Part shown: positions 10,198-21,592 of the stretch, one piece after another
Numbering within the stretch: position 1 is the first letter of the stretch
Layout: every line of letters begins with the position of its first letter
Assembly: GCA_033002965.1 (NCBI GenBank)
Contig: JAURVB010001757.1
Coordinates: 1-64,000, forward strand
Direction of reading: 5' to 3'
DNA from: Piper betle
Taxonomy: Eukaryota; Streptophyta; Magnoliopsida; Piperales; Piperaceae
DNA length: 64,000 nt
Position numbers and translations under genes: made by a program
The notes under the pieces: generated by a model
What the model was told of the DNA's origin: nothing
What the model saw: only the letters and a program-made list of their open reading frames with translations
Databases searched by the model: none

Positions 10198-11183
10198 TCA
10201 CGCCCCAGCAACGCCGAGAATCCCAACGGCAAGAACAGCAATGTTGAATCCCCACTTCAGAATAGTACCAAGCATATGAAAGGGCCTATCATGCTGCCCA
10301 GAGCTTGGACCAGCGCCACCATGTTGAGGTCTTGGCCACGGTGCAGTGTAAGAATGAGTTGGTGACCCTTGCAGAGGAGCATGCCCATGATCATAATAAT
10401 ACTGATTAGGAGCAGGGTGCATTGGCCCGTGAAAATAGTTGCCACCAATATACTGACCTGCCCATCTTGGATTATGGAAAGGATGAACATACTGCCCCTC
10501 ATGATAGCTATGAGGAGGTTTCCAACAATGAATTTCATGAAGAGGCATCCCTTGTGCAACAGGAACACTCCATTGATTCAATCTATTGTTTTACAATTCA
10601 TGGTTGGAATAGTTGGAACTTCAAAGGGATGGGTGTTGACCAAGCTAATAGCATGCCCTTGTTCAACAAGCACACACCAGACGTGGGCACAATACCCAGT
10701 AGACTCAAACAGGTACGCCCAGCCACCATTGAAGCTGGCATGGCAGATGCCACATATGTTCCGCCTAAGGACGTCGGCGGCGTCTCGGAGCAAGACCATC
10801 TTCATCTCCGGCACCGACTCCGGTAACACCGCGCAACATGGGTGAAAGTAGAGATTCTTGGTTGAGTTTGAGTGGACATGGCCAGCTCTACGTATCAAGT
10901 AGTTGCAAGCAGTGCACACTTTTCTGTTCCCATCTTTTTGGTCATCTAACATGGACATGGGGCTGTGTTTGAGCTCGGTGTTTGGATGAAAAGGGTGGTA
11001 GAGGCGGAAAAGAAGAGTTGCACAGTCGCCATGGAAGTGAAGGTTGCATGGTGGGCACCTGTAACTCGGGGCATGGTTGCTTATTTCTTTGCATAGGAAG
11101 CACTGGTATGCCTTTCTTGATGGATCCCACATGAGTTTGTGAGGGTGGACTTCATCACTCACCCTTGCTTCTATGAAGTTCAT
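10198..11183 (-). CDS. DC1-domain zinc-finger protein with C-terminal membrane anchor, copy B (one frameshift)
   Basis: The minus-strand frame from the ATG at 11,181-11,183 encodes 201 residues with three DC1-type Cys/His units (YQCFLCK, VCTACN, NICGICH with CAHVWC). It then stops at 10,578-10,580. A second frame to 10,198 continues with a His/Pro/Tyr-rich tail ending in a hydrophobic segment (GFNIAVLAVGILGVAGA), a plausible tail anchor. The frames differ by one base and could be joined by a single indel at the T run 10,589-10,592. DC1 proteins bind zinc; no specific function can be assigned. This is the only copy whose C-terminus is visible. It differs from copies A and C by roughly nine residues over the shared 155. 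The putative promoter segment seen 5' of copies A and C is missing here, so expression is uncertain. Confidence 0.75.
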
Positions 11184-11871
11184 ATTGATGTTGGTCTAGA
11201 CGACAGCAAGAACAAGAATTGTAGAAGATTTTTATATATTTTTGTATATGCAGTTGCTATGCTATTGATTTGTTTATTGAAACAGCAAAGAGAAGTTTAT
11301 CTATACAACGTCGGATCATCAATAAAATGATAAAGACATCGTTACCAAGTAATTTACTCATTGGAAGCCAGAGTTTTAAGATCAGGAAATCAGATGATAC
11401 ATATCATGATCAGTATGATCTCAACAAGTAATCATCTATAGCAAAGCTCCCATGATGATCATTTAAGGAGTAAACAGAATTATTCCCATGTATATTGGTG
11501 AATATAGATAGCAAAAAATCTTAGAGCAAATTATAAAAATGATCTTCACAGCATATTATACCTGGAGAAGGCCACCAGTTGCTACTTATGAATATCTCAG
11601 CCAATTTGCAGAGAACGGAAGCTATTCAATCACCTTAACTGATCACTTGTAATCTAGAACCGATTATTAGTAGATATATAGGAGAGGCTGATGAGATATA
11701 GTCAATAGCCTCTTTTTTCTCTCCGTAGCCTCTTAGTAGAGCCTTCATGTCTTAAATTACTAGCATCATAAGCCCTTACATACACAATCAATTAATTCAC
11801 GCGGAAGAAATCTTGAAACTTCATAGCATCTACATTAAATTGCCTCCAATCCTAGCCACTAGGCTCTTAAC
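11184..11871. other. 5' flank of DC1 copy B, lacks the 325-bp segment present in copies A and C
   Basis: Collinear with 467-1,482 except that about 1,094-1,418 of copy A is missing at about 11,811. The missing piece holds the TATA-like box and MAPSKQ start described upstream of copy A. AT-rich sequence at 11,228-11,246 could serve as a weak TATA region close to the DC1 ATG. Nothing else is recognisable. Confidence 0.6.
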
Positions 11872-12816
11872 TACCTCCTCACCGACCAATAAGAATAGTC
11901 CACGTAGATTACTTGGTTTACAAGTTTTCTTGAATGCAAGAATATATAGGGAGTTACATTAGACCGGCAAGCCGTTTAGTTGAATATGTAATAGCATAAC
12001 GAATATTATGTGACCTTTCAATATTACTGGTAGCATAACTAGTTCTTATCTCTAACTTCAAAGACTCTTTACATACCTCCTTACCGACCATTAGGAGTAA
12101 TCCACGTAGACTACGTTACCTACAAGTTTTATTGAATGCAAGACTATAAGGGAGTTGCATTAGACTGGCAAGTCATTTAGTTGAATATGTAATAGCATAA
12201 CGAATATTATGTGACCTTTCAATATTAGTGGTAGCATAACTAGTTCTTATCTCTAACTTCAATGACTCTTTACATACCTCCTTACCGACCATTAGGAATA
12301 ATCCACGTAGACTATGTTACATACAAGTTTTCTTGAATGTACGACTATATGGGAGTTGCATTAGATAGGCAAGTTGGTTAGTTGAATATGTAATAGCACA
12401 ACGAATATTATGTGACCTTTCAATATCAGTGGTAGCATAATTAGTTCTTATTTTTAACTTCAAAGACTATTTACATATATAGTTTCTATATATTTGCATG
12501 TTGAAATGTAGACTGACTTGTATGAATCTTCCACTTATGCCACAATATTATTTTACATATTTTCCATTGTCAACATATGCATGTATGGTGTATAATGTAT
12601 TGATAAAATATTTTTCTTCTCATGACGTCATTATTGCTGATTAAAATTCCAGAGTTCCTTCAACATGTTAAATACATCTAACATAAAATTGACTCGATCA
12701 AATAATTATCTCAAAAGAAAATTAAGAATTATTTTTTAGAAAATGATACCATGTATTAGAAGCCTTATAAATGAGAGCTAAACAAGAGAAGGCAAAATCA
12801 CCAAAAACTTAATCTC

Positions 12817-12870
<54 letters not shown>
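11872..12870. repeat. Three tandem 202-bp units plus tail (copy B version)
   Basis: Units begin near 11,872, 12,074 and 12,275, giving a period of 201-202 bp. Copies A and C each have only two. The shared tail contains TGACGTCA at 12,623-12,630 and ends in a long TA run (about 12,821-12,869). The array length therefore changed after the duplications. Confidence 0.8.
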
Positions 12871-12871
<1 letters not shown>

Positions 12872-13416
12872 TCTACAAACCTATAACTAAATGTGTGGCA
12901 TGCAAAATCGAGACATAATAATAATAATAATAAATAAATAAATAAACAAATGTACCATAGATAATTAGATAAATAATAAATACATAAACATAAATGTTTT
13001 AATCATAAAATAATATAATTATACTATTTGAATACACAGGTAAACACGAGTAAATATCAACATATACTCGTGTTAGTAACGTATAAATTAAATACATAAT
13101 AATTTAATAAATAAATAAATAGTCCAATACACATTAATTATGAATATTAATAATATCATAGATATACAATACAAGAATACATAATTAAATAAAAATAAAT
13201 AATAACATACACACGAACAAATAAATAAATAAATAAATATATGATATATATATATATATAATTTAGCAAACATAAATAAGACTAATATTAATAAGTAAAT
13301 ATATCATTGATAATAATAAGTAATTTTCTAAACATGCATTATAATCAATAAATATATGGTTAACAAAAAATAAATAATAAATAAATTAATTAATTAATAA
13401 AATAATAAATAAATGA
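12871..13416. other. AT-rich simple-sequence spacer up to the duplication junction
   Basis: Collinear with about 2,270-2,820 of copy A, dominated by AAT, AAAT and TA runs. It stops abruptly at 13,416/13,417 where DC1 copy C sequence begins. No genes. Confidence 0.8.
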
Positions 13417-13886
13417 TACGCCCAGCCACCATTGAAGCTGGCATGGCAGATGCCACATATGTTCCGCCTAAGGACGTCGGCGGCGTCTCGGAGCAAGACC
13501 ATCTTCATCTCCGGCACCGACTCCGGTAACACCGCGCAACATGGGTGAAAGTAGAGATTCATGGTTGAGTTTGAGTGGACATGGCCGTCTCTACGTATCA
13601 AGTGGTTGCAAGCAGTGCACACTTTTCTGTTCCCATCTTTTTGGTCATCAAACATGGACATTGGGCTGTGTTTGAGCTCGGTCTTTGGATGAAAAGGGTG
13701 GTAGAGGCGGACAAGAGGAGTTGCACAGTCGCCATGGAATTGAAGGTTGCATGCTGGGCACCTGTAACTCGGGGCATGGTTGCTTATTTCTTTGCATATG
13801 AAGCACTGGTATGCCTTTCTTGATGGATCCCACATGAGTTTGTGAGGGTGGACTTCATCACTCACCCTTGCTTCTATGAAGTTCAT
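13386..13886 (-). pseudogene. DC1-domain gene copy C, 3'-truncated at the duplication junction
   Basis: From the ATG at 13,884-13,886 the frame encodes two DC1 units and the start of a third (NICGICHASFNGGWAY). It then crosses the junction at about 13,417 into AT-rich DNA and ends after nine unrelated hydrophobic residues (HLFIILLIN). Compared with copy B it lacks the rest of the third zinc unit, the His/Pro-rich tail and the membrane anchor. The upstream TATA-like segment is present, so a truncated transcript is possible. It is nearly identical to copy A over the shared part. Confidence 0.8.
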
Positions 13887-14911
13887 ACTGATGTTGGTCT
13901 AGACGACAGCAAGAACAAGAATTGTAGAAGATTTTTATATATTTTTGTATATGCAGTTGCTATGCTATTGATTTGTCTATTGAAAAAGCAAAGAGCAGTT
14001 TATCTATACGTCGGATCATCAATAAAATGATAAAGACATAGTTACCAAGTAATTTACTCATTGGAAGCCAGAGTTTTAAGATCAGGAAATCAGATGAAAC
14101 ATATCATGATCAGTATGATCTCAACAAGTAATGATCTATAACAAAGCTCCCGTGATGATCATTTTAGGAGTAAACAGAATTATTCCTATGTATATTGGTG
14201 AATATAGATAGCAAAAAATCTTAGAGAAAATTATAAAAATGATCTTCACAGCATCAATTATACCTGGAGAAGGACACCAGGTTCTACTTATGAATATCTC
14301 AGCCAATTTGCAGAGAACGGAAGCTATTCAATCAGCTTAACTGATCACTTCTAATCTAGAACCAATTATCAGTAAATATATAGGAGAGGCTGATCAGATA
14401 TAGTCAATAGCCTCTTTTTTCTCTCTGTAGCCTCTTAGTAGAGCCTTCAAGCCTCAAATTACTAACATCATACGTCCTTACATACACAATCATTTAATTC
14501 ACGCGGAAGAATGGTGTGATCCGACTCAATAGGACTGAGGATTAGATCTTTCCCTTTTCCCTGCTTGTTATGTTGTTTTGATGGAGCCATAGCCTGATCA
14601 AAACATAGTAAAATAGGAGAATTTTGAAAGTGAATGAGGGTTTGGAGATGGAGAATGGAAGAAGAAGAACAAGCAGCGGCCTCTTCTCAAAGGAACAAAA
14701 TCAATTCATAGATTTTCCAAATCATGTCTGATCCTACCATCTTCCCTCCTTTTATACCATTCAAACATATATTATTACTATTTTCCCCTTCCCCTTCCCC
14801 TTCCCCTTCTAACTAACATAACTAACATTACATTATTCATACCAAAGAAATTTGGAAACTTCATAACATCTACGTTTAATTGCCTCCAATCCTAGCCAAC
14901 AGGCTCTTGAC

Positions 14912-15700
14912 TACTTCCTCACCGACCATTAGGAATAGTCCACATAGACTACTTGGTTTACAAGTTTTCTTGAATGCAAGAATGTTAGGGAGTTACATTA
15001 GGCCGGCAAGCCGTTTAGTTGAATATGTAATACCATAACGAATATTATGTGACCTTTCAATATTATTAGTAGCATAACTAGTTCTTATCTCTAACTTCAA
15101 AGACTCTTTACATACCTCCTTAACGACCATTAGGAGTAATCCACGTAGACTACGTTACGTACAAGTTTTTTGAATGCAAGACTATAAGGGAGTCGCATTA
15201 GACCGGCAAGTCATTTAGTTGAATATGTAATAGCATAACGAATATTATGTAATCTTTCAATATTAGTGGGAGCATAACTAGTTCTTATCACTAGCTTCAA
15301 AGACTCTTTACATATATAGTTTCTATATATTTGCATGTTGAAATGTAGACTGACTTGTATGAATCTTCCACTTATGCCACAATATTATTTTACATATTTT
15401 CCATTGTCAACATATGCATGTATGGTGTATAATATATTGATAAAATATTTTTCTTCTCATGACGTCATTATTGGTGATTAAAATTCCAGAGTTCCTTCAA
15501 CATGTTAAATACATCTAACATAAAATTGACTCGATCAAATAATTATCTCAAAAGAAAATTAAGAATTATTTTTTAGAAAATGATACCATGTATTAGAAGC
15601 CTTATAAATGAGAGCTAAACAAGAGAAGGCAAAATCACCAAAAACTTAATCACTATTATATATATAAAAATATATATATATATATATATATATATTAGTC
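14912..15700. repeat. Two tandem 202-bp units plus tail (copy C version)
   Basis: Units begin near 14,912 and 15,114, matching 1,482 and 1,684 of copy A. The TGACGTCA palindrome is at 15,460-15,467. AT and AAT/AAAT runs follow at about 15,655-15,780. Confidence 0.8.
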
Positions 15701-16334
15701 TACAAACCTATAACTAAATGTGTGGCATGCAAATCGAGACATAATAATAATAATAATAATAAATAAATAAATAAATAAATGTACTCATAGATAATTAGAT
15801 AAATAATAAATACATAAATATAAATGTTTTAATCATAAAATAATATAATTATACTATTTGAATACATAGGTAAACACAAGTAAATATCAACATATACTCG
15901 TGTTAGTAACGTATAAATTAAAAAAACATAATAATTTAACAAATAAATAAACATCCAATACACATTAATTATGAATATTAATAATATCATAGATATACAA
16001 TACAAGAATACATAACTAAATAAAAATAAATAATAACATACACACGAAAAAAGAAATAAATAAATAAATATATGTATATATATATATATATACATATAAT
16101 TTAGCAAACATAAATAAGACTAATATTAATAAGTAAATATATCATTGATAATAATAAGTAATTATATAAACAAGCATTATAATCGATAAATACATGAATA
16201 ACAAGAAATGAATAATAATAAATAAATAAAATAATAAATAAAAAAATAATCATAACATCCAAACGTGTTAAATTATGTAAATATGCGTCCAAACTAATAT
16301 ATGGGTTCTCAAATTACATCTAAACATGCTAAAT

Positions 16335-16854
16335 CACCTACAAGTTTTCTTTAATGCAAGACTATAAAGGAGTTGCATCAGGCCGACAAGTCATTTAGTT
16401 TAATATGTGATAACATAATGAATATTATGTGACTTTTTAATATTAATAGTAGCATAACTAGTTCTTATCTCTAACTTCAATAACTCTTTACATATATAGT
16501 TTCTATATATTTACAAGTTGAAATATATACTGACTTGTACGAATCTTCTGCATATGCCACAATATTATTTGTAAATTTTATTTTAAATATTTTCCATCTT
16601 CAACATATGCATATATATGGTGTATAATGTATTGATAAAATATTTTTCTTCTCATGACGTCATTATGGCTGATTAAAACTCCAGCATTCCTTCAACATGT
16701 TACATGCATCTAACATAAAATTGACTTGATCAAATAATTATCTCAAAAGAAAATTAAGAATTATTTTTTAGAAAATGATACCATTTATTAGAAACCTTAT
16801 AAATGAGAGCTAAATAAGAGAAGGCAAAATTCCCAAAAACTTAATCATTGTTAT

Positions 16855-16888
<34 letters not shown>
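16335..16888. repeat. Diverged internal repeat block of copy C
   Basis: Counterpart of 2,905-3,460. TGACGTCA is at 16,655-16,662 and a TA run closes the block at about 16,861-16,888. Confidence 0.75.
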
Positions 16889-16894
<6 letters not shown>

Positions 16895-17609
16895 TCGCTC
16901 GAGAAAGAGAGAGAACTCATCTCTACCTCAATACCAATCTTGAAAATTTAATTGTCAAAGTCTATTTGAATGAGATTATTTAATTTATTTTTTTGTTTAG
17001 AAATATTAGTTTACTATAGTTTAGATGGGTAGAATATTTTTTATTTTATGAGAAAAAATATTAGATTACTGTAAATTTTGACCTGTGCAATATTGTCAAG
17101 TCTATAATATATAACAATGAAAATTGAATTATGTAAAATTATTTAAAAACCAATAAAATGGTAAAATTTTGATTATTGGAAAACCTTATAAACTCAATTA
17201 ATGGTTACATTATAATAAAAATTTCTAAAATCTTAAATAGCAGTGGTGACCGAACTATAGCTACGTCGTTTACAGCCATACGGACAACTGTGAAAGTAAA
17301 AAACTTCCTTAAAACAAATGAAGCTTGTAGGAAAGGTTTTGACGTCCCACTTGTATGTTTATCATATGCTATGGTCTTTTGTGAGCTCCTTTTATGAACG
17401 GAGATACATTGGGGGAAGAACAGGATTTTAAAGCGTCTCCCAACAATTGGACCATACAAAATGTACCAATTTCGAATTTACATAATATCATACTCCCACC
17501 ACAATTATAGAGGTTAGAACCGATACCTAAGCCAATGTGCTCAATTTTAAAACTAGTACATCGTTCGTTATAATGTTGCGACCAACATGAATGTTAGCAT
17601 TTGTTAGGC

Positions 17610-18512
17610 TCAGACATTTTCCAGTGCAAGTTCCCGCCAGGCATCAGCTTCAACTGGTTGATTTTCCTGGTCTGCAAGCGAAAGACAGAAGCAACTGATG
17701 AAACTTATTCTTATATATCTACATATATACATACACTCATGTTTGCCAGACATTCAAGTTTCATACAGGTTCTCGAATCTCAACAGATGATGCTAAAAAG
17801 ACATGAAATCCCCTACCCTAGAAAGATGAGGAGGAAAACAAACAGTAAAGAAGCGTCAGCATATTATCAGTCATTAAAAACCGTAAACTGTCGTTAACTG
17901 TTTGCCACATACAGACTGAAGTCTTTTCTCATTTGATGCAACAGATCCACCGAATGCAAATCTCATTTTAATGAAAAATGAATTTTCATTGTTTTCCAAC
18001 ACAGAATGCAAGGCCGTGCCTTGTAAATGGAAGCATGTGGGTTCCAGAACTGATTCACAATTTTACAAGTCTAACACCAAATGGAACAGGAACCAGTAAG
18101 GGACAAAACATAGAACCAAAGATATAATACCCAAGGTTATATATAAAGCGCCATAACAATTCAACTCTATTATTCTTGCAGGTGATAAGAAATTTACTTG
18201 CATCCTCAGAGTCCTCTGTGCGTACTGCACTGTCAAGGGGCAATGCTATATCTGAAAATAAAAGATATTATAGATAATGTTAACGTTTAAAGAGATCTCA
18301 ATCGGCTTCAAAGCAATACAGATATAGAAGGCGCAACAAAATAGATCAATTCAAACTTTTTTCGTAGAAGCTGCATTCATTCCTCTGAAATTGAGATTCC
18401 AGCAAAACAATTTTTACTAAATAACTAAAATACCTTCGTTAGGCAAGGTATCCCTCATCCATTCCTCATCAACAACATCTAACAATATGCCCAAGCTCAG
18501 AAATTCAGCCAT
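17610..18512 (-). CDS. Anaphase-promoting complex subunit 13 (APC13/BONSAI), copy C
   Basis: Minus-strand exons 18,434-18,512, 18,198-18,251 and 17,610-17,671, with GT-AG junctions and the same phases as copy A, encode 64 residues. Compared with copy A, residue 2 is Ala (MAEFLSLG, the state I recall for plant APC13) instead of Thr, and one Glu in the acidic middle is Asp. The DEEWMRDTL core and the C-terminal [10 protein letters not shown] motif are unchanged. The product is the small scaffold subunit of the APC/C ubiquitin ligase. The putative leader intron is about 350 bp shorter than in copy A. Both copies look functional, so APC13 dosage may be doubled. Confidence 0.9.
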
Positions 18513-19770
18513 TCTTGATCCTCTGTCGGGAAAAGAACATCACCAAGTAAGTCCTCCAATAAGAACACCCGTAATGTTTTCTTTATAACAAAAACAGAAT
18601 GAAAACAACTACCAAGGTTAGTTAACACACAGCTTGTCTCCACCTACTGGTAATTAAAGCAAATAACATTTGTAATACTCTTTAACTAATGACATGATAC
18701 AGATTAAACCACAGTAAAAAATGATCACGGTAAGGCTATAAAAATGCAAAAGATTAACCACAATCCCTCTTCCTCTTTTACTCTATCTCTCTGATCTTCC
18801 CCAATCTTCTACCATGTCACTTCTTTTCTCCTTTCTTCTTCAATTCCATTTTCATCATCATCTCCATCTTCAATCTGTCCCCCTACACTCCCCCTTACTT
18901 CTTTATCTTAAATTCCATTCCTATCTTTCATCTGTCCTCCATCCTAATTCAAGCCCAATCCAAGCAGAACCGCATCACTATCAGCCATCTCAAGTCCGTA
19001 CAAATTTACTCCATACCACAGATAAGTTACACTTTTAAGAGTAAACAAAGACATCCCAAGATTCTCAACTCAGGAAGAGGAAAAAGTGAATCCATATTAC
19101 ATGCAATCACAACAGGCATAACGTTATCCCATTTTAGCACTGCAGGAACAAAACCAACAAGGATTTCATATTGAAAAGTCTATTATCAACCGTACTATAA
19201 ACAGCTAATTTATTAAAAAAAAAGTAAAATTTTTTCTTCCAATGAAATATATTAAGATGATATTCATCTTTTTTAAAATAAAACAACAAATACGTTGTTA
19301 CTTCTGATGTAGTTCCAATCACTGAATTTCCCATCAAATGATACAGATAGTCATCAAAATCCCTCAATTAGGAATTTCCGAGTAACTAGTGATTGGAAGA
19401 ACTAGATCGTTGCCACAAATAAACAAAAATAAAAATCAAAACTTTGAGCTGACATTAACACCCGGCATCAAGTACTTGCAACGTCAGGATACAACTAACT
19501 TCCCGATGCTAAACTACCAACACAAAACTGCAACAAAATCGCTCATCCACCCCCAAAGAACGCAACTTTCACCGTCCAGCAGACTACGCCCACCGGGCAC
19601 TGGGGAAGGTCGAAAAAAATAGGGGAGAAGGACACCGTACTTGAGGAAGGCAGAGGAAGGTCACCGGAGTCTCGGTCGGCGGCGGCACGTCGGAATGACT
19701 GAGTCAGGCCTAATGGCCAAGGCAGTAAGGTAGCGAGGTTGGAAGCCTTTTTTGGGACCCAGTGGGTCTG
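18513..19770 (-). promoter_or_regulatory. Putative leader intron and promoter of APC13 copy C
   Basis: Counterpart of 5,097-6,700. The acceptor-like CCCGACAG lies about 10 bases upstream of the ATG, and a GC-rich leader/promoter island occupies about 19,560-19,760. No coding exon seen. Confidence 0.4.
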
Positions 19771-19804
19771 GCTTATTTTTATTATTTTTATGTGGGGGAG
19801 AAAA

Positions 19805-20520
19805 AAATCTTTTAAATTTTTAGTTTGATTAACCTTAATTCGGACTAGGCATAGTTGAGCCACTTGATCCAAGATATTATTTAAATCTAGTCAAGATGTC
19901 GTGTTATACGCTATTGTAATGAAATTTTAATTTAATAAATAAATTCTCTTTAAATAACCCAATAGACTTTAATGATTTAAATTTTTTAAAAAAATTTTGA
20001 TTGACTTTAAAAATATATGTTATCGAATAAGAAGATAAACTATATTAATTTAATTTTTATTTTTTTAATATTTTGATTAGTTAAATACCTTATTTTTAAT
20101 AAGAGGCTAGTATTAACTTTTTTTATCAATAAATAATTATAATATAAGAATTGAGTTCCCTTTTAGCTCAATTAACCTTAATTTAGTTAAAATATTTTCT
20201 ATGACTAGAGGTTAGTTGAGCTACTTAATCCGCTATATTATTTAAAATTAGCTAAGATGTCGTGTACTTGTATTACAGTTAATTTTTAATTTTTTAAATA
20301 AACTCTCTTTAAAAATGTGATAGACTTTAATAATTTAAATTTGTAGATATAGATTCTGGTTGATTTTAAAGAATATCCTGTTGAATGAGAACATGAACTA
20401 TATTGATTTGATTTATTTTATTTTATTTTTATTGTATTTTGAATGGTTAAATTTATTACTTTTATTTATAAACTAACATTGACCTCCCATTTCATTAATA
20501 AGGGCATATGAGTTATTGTG
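19805..20520. repeat. AT-rich tandem dimer, copy C version
   Basis: Two diverged units starting near 19,815 and 20,160, matching 6,750-7,480 of copy A and containing AAGATGTCGTGT and CTCTCTTTAAA landmarks. Relative to copy A, about 15 bp (the TTAAAATATTTTGTAGG segment) are missing near 19,845. Confidence 0.7.
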
Positions 20521-20989
20521 CCTCGATTTGATAGATGATTCAAATTATTCTATAATCAATTTGTGGGGCTGAAATGAATTATCAAGTTTGTAATTTGAAT
20601 TAGTGAATCTAGAATTTTAAATTGAGGGTGAAATCAATGTCGAATATTATATATATAAATAAATATTAAATTAAATTGATTTTGACTTGTATTAATATCA
20701 AATTAATGAAAAAAAAGAAAATTTTGATTGGCATTAAATTAATTTAGCAGATTTTTTATAAAAAAATGATAGAAAAATTGATATGGGTAAACTTTATAAA
20801 TTTTAAAAATAATTAAATTGAGTTGGATAAAATGCGATTTAAATTAGAGTATGGAGCAAGTTTGAAATAGTTAAAATCCGAGTCTTAAAGCTTCACGAGC
20901 TAATTAAGTATGTTAACACATTTCAAAATTTGAAATTTAAATCAATTAAACAACCCTGGCTTATTGATAATTTGTTCTAAAGAATATTT

Positions 20990-21440
20990 TCTATATTATG
21001 CCAAAAATAATATTATAAGTTTTCCTGTTAAAAAAATAAGCTTTATAATTATACACATGAGTTATATCTCATTTAAAACTACATATTTTATTTCGAATAA
21101 TACAGTGGGTCTCGTGGATTCAAAAATTACATAGATAGATAAAAAAATAAATAATAAAAATAATTATAAAAGTTCAAAAGTAATATAATATTTCTAACCA
21201 TATCATCTTAATTATTAAAATAATTATAATAAAAATTAATTTTAAAATATTTATTATTTTATACATCTTTTAAAAATTTTAAAATAAGTAAAATTAAAAT
21301 TAAAATTAAATAAAATTTTATCAATCTTCTATTTATATACCATATTTTTAATATATACAAATAAATATTATTTTGTGAAACCTATTATAAAATATTTAAA
21401 TTAAATATATATCTAATATATAAGCTATTTCCTTAAACTA
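20990..21440 (+). mobile_element. AT-rich repeat, inverse copy of the element at about 8,590-9,055
   Basis: Aligns by eye with the reverse complement of 8,590-9,055 over about 430 bp. Loose inverted similarity between its two ends suggests a foldback MITE. It sits between the end of copy C and the SMG1 5' region. No coding capacity. Confidence 0.5.
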
Positions 21441-21592
21441 AGGCAAGTCAACTCGAAACATTTATACCGGTAGAGGGTCCGAGATTAGGTCCGACCCGCC
21501 TTACCCGAACCGCCAACCTCTTCAACAACCCACCTTCTCGCCGCCGTCGCCAACTATCGGCCGAGCTGCTCCGCCGGCGGCGACCGGCGGCG

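Larger units (their letters stand above)
13417..20784. repeat. Copy C of the tandem segmental duplication
   Basis: Same orientation and order as copy A. Differences seen include a missing 14-bp piece near 17,444, a missing 350-bp segment near 18,755, an extended CCCCTT run near 14,786-14,808, and scattered substitutions. The left edge joins copy B flank at 13,416/13,417, where only TACG is shared between the two sequences. The right edge lies about 800 bp upstream of the SMG1 start codon. Confidence 0.93.

Noticed and set aside
10369..10845. Plus-strand frames of 134-158 codons across DC1 copy B
   Set aside because: Shadows of the minus-strand DC1 gene, whose zinc-ligand spacing is unmistakable.
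1..21440. Integrated viral or LTR-retrotransposon coding sequence in the repeat-rich region
   Set aside because: No reverse transcriptase, integrase, capsid or movement-protein motif was seen in any frame.
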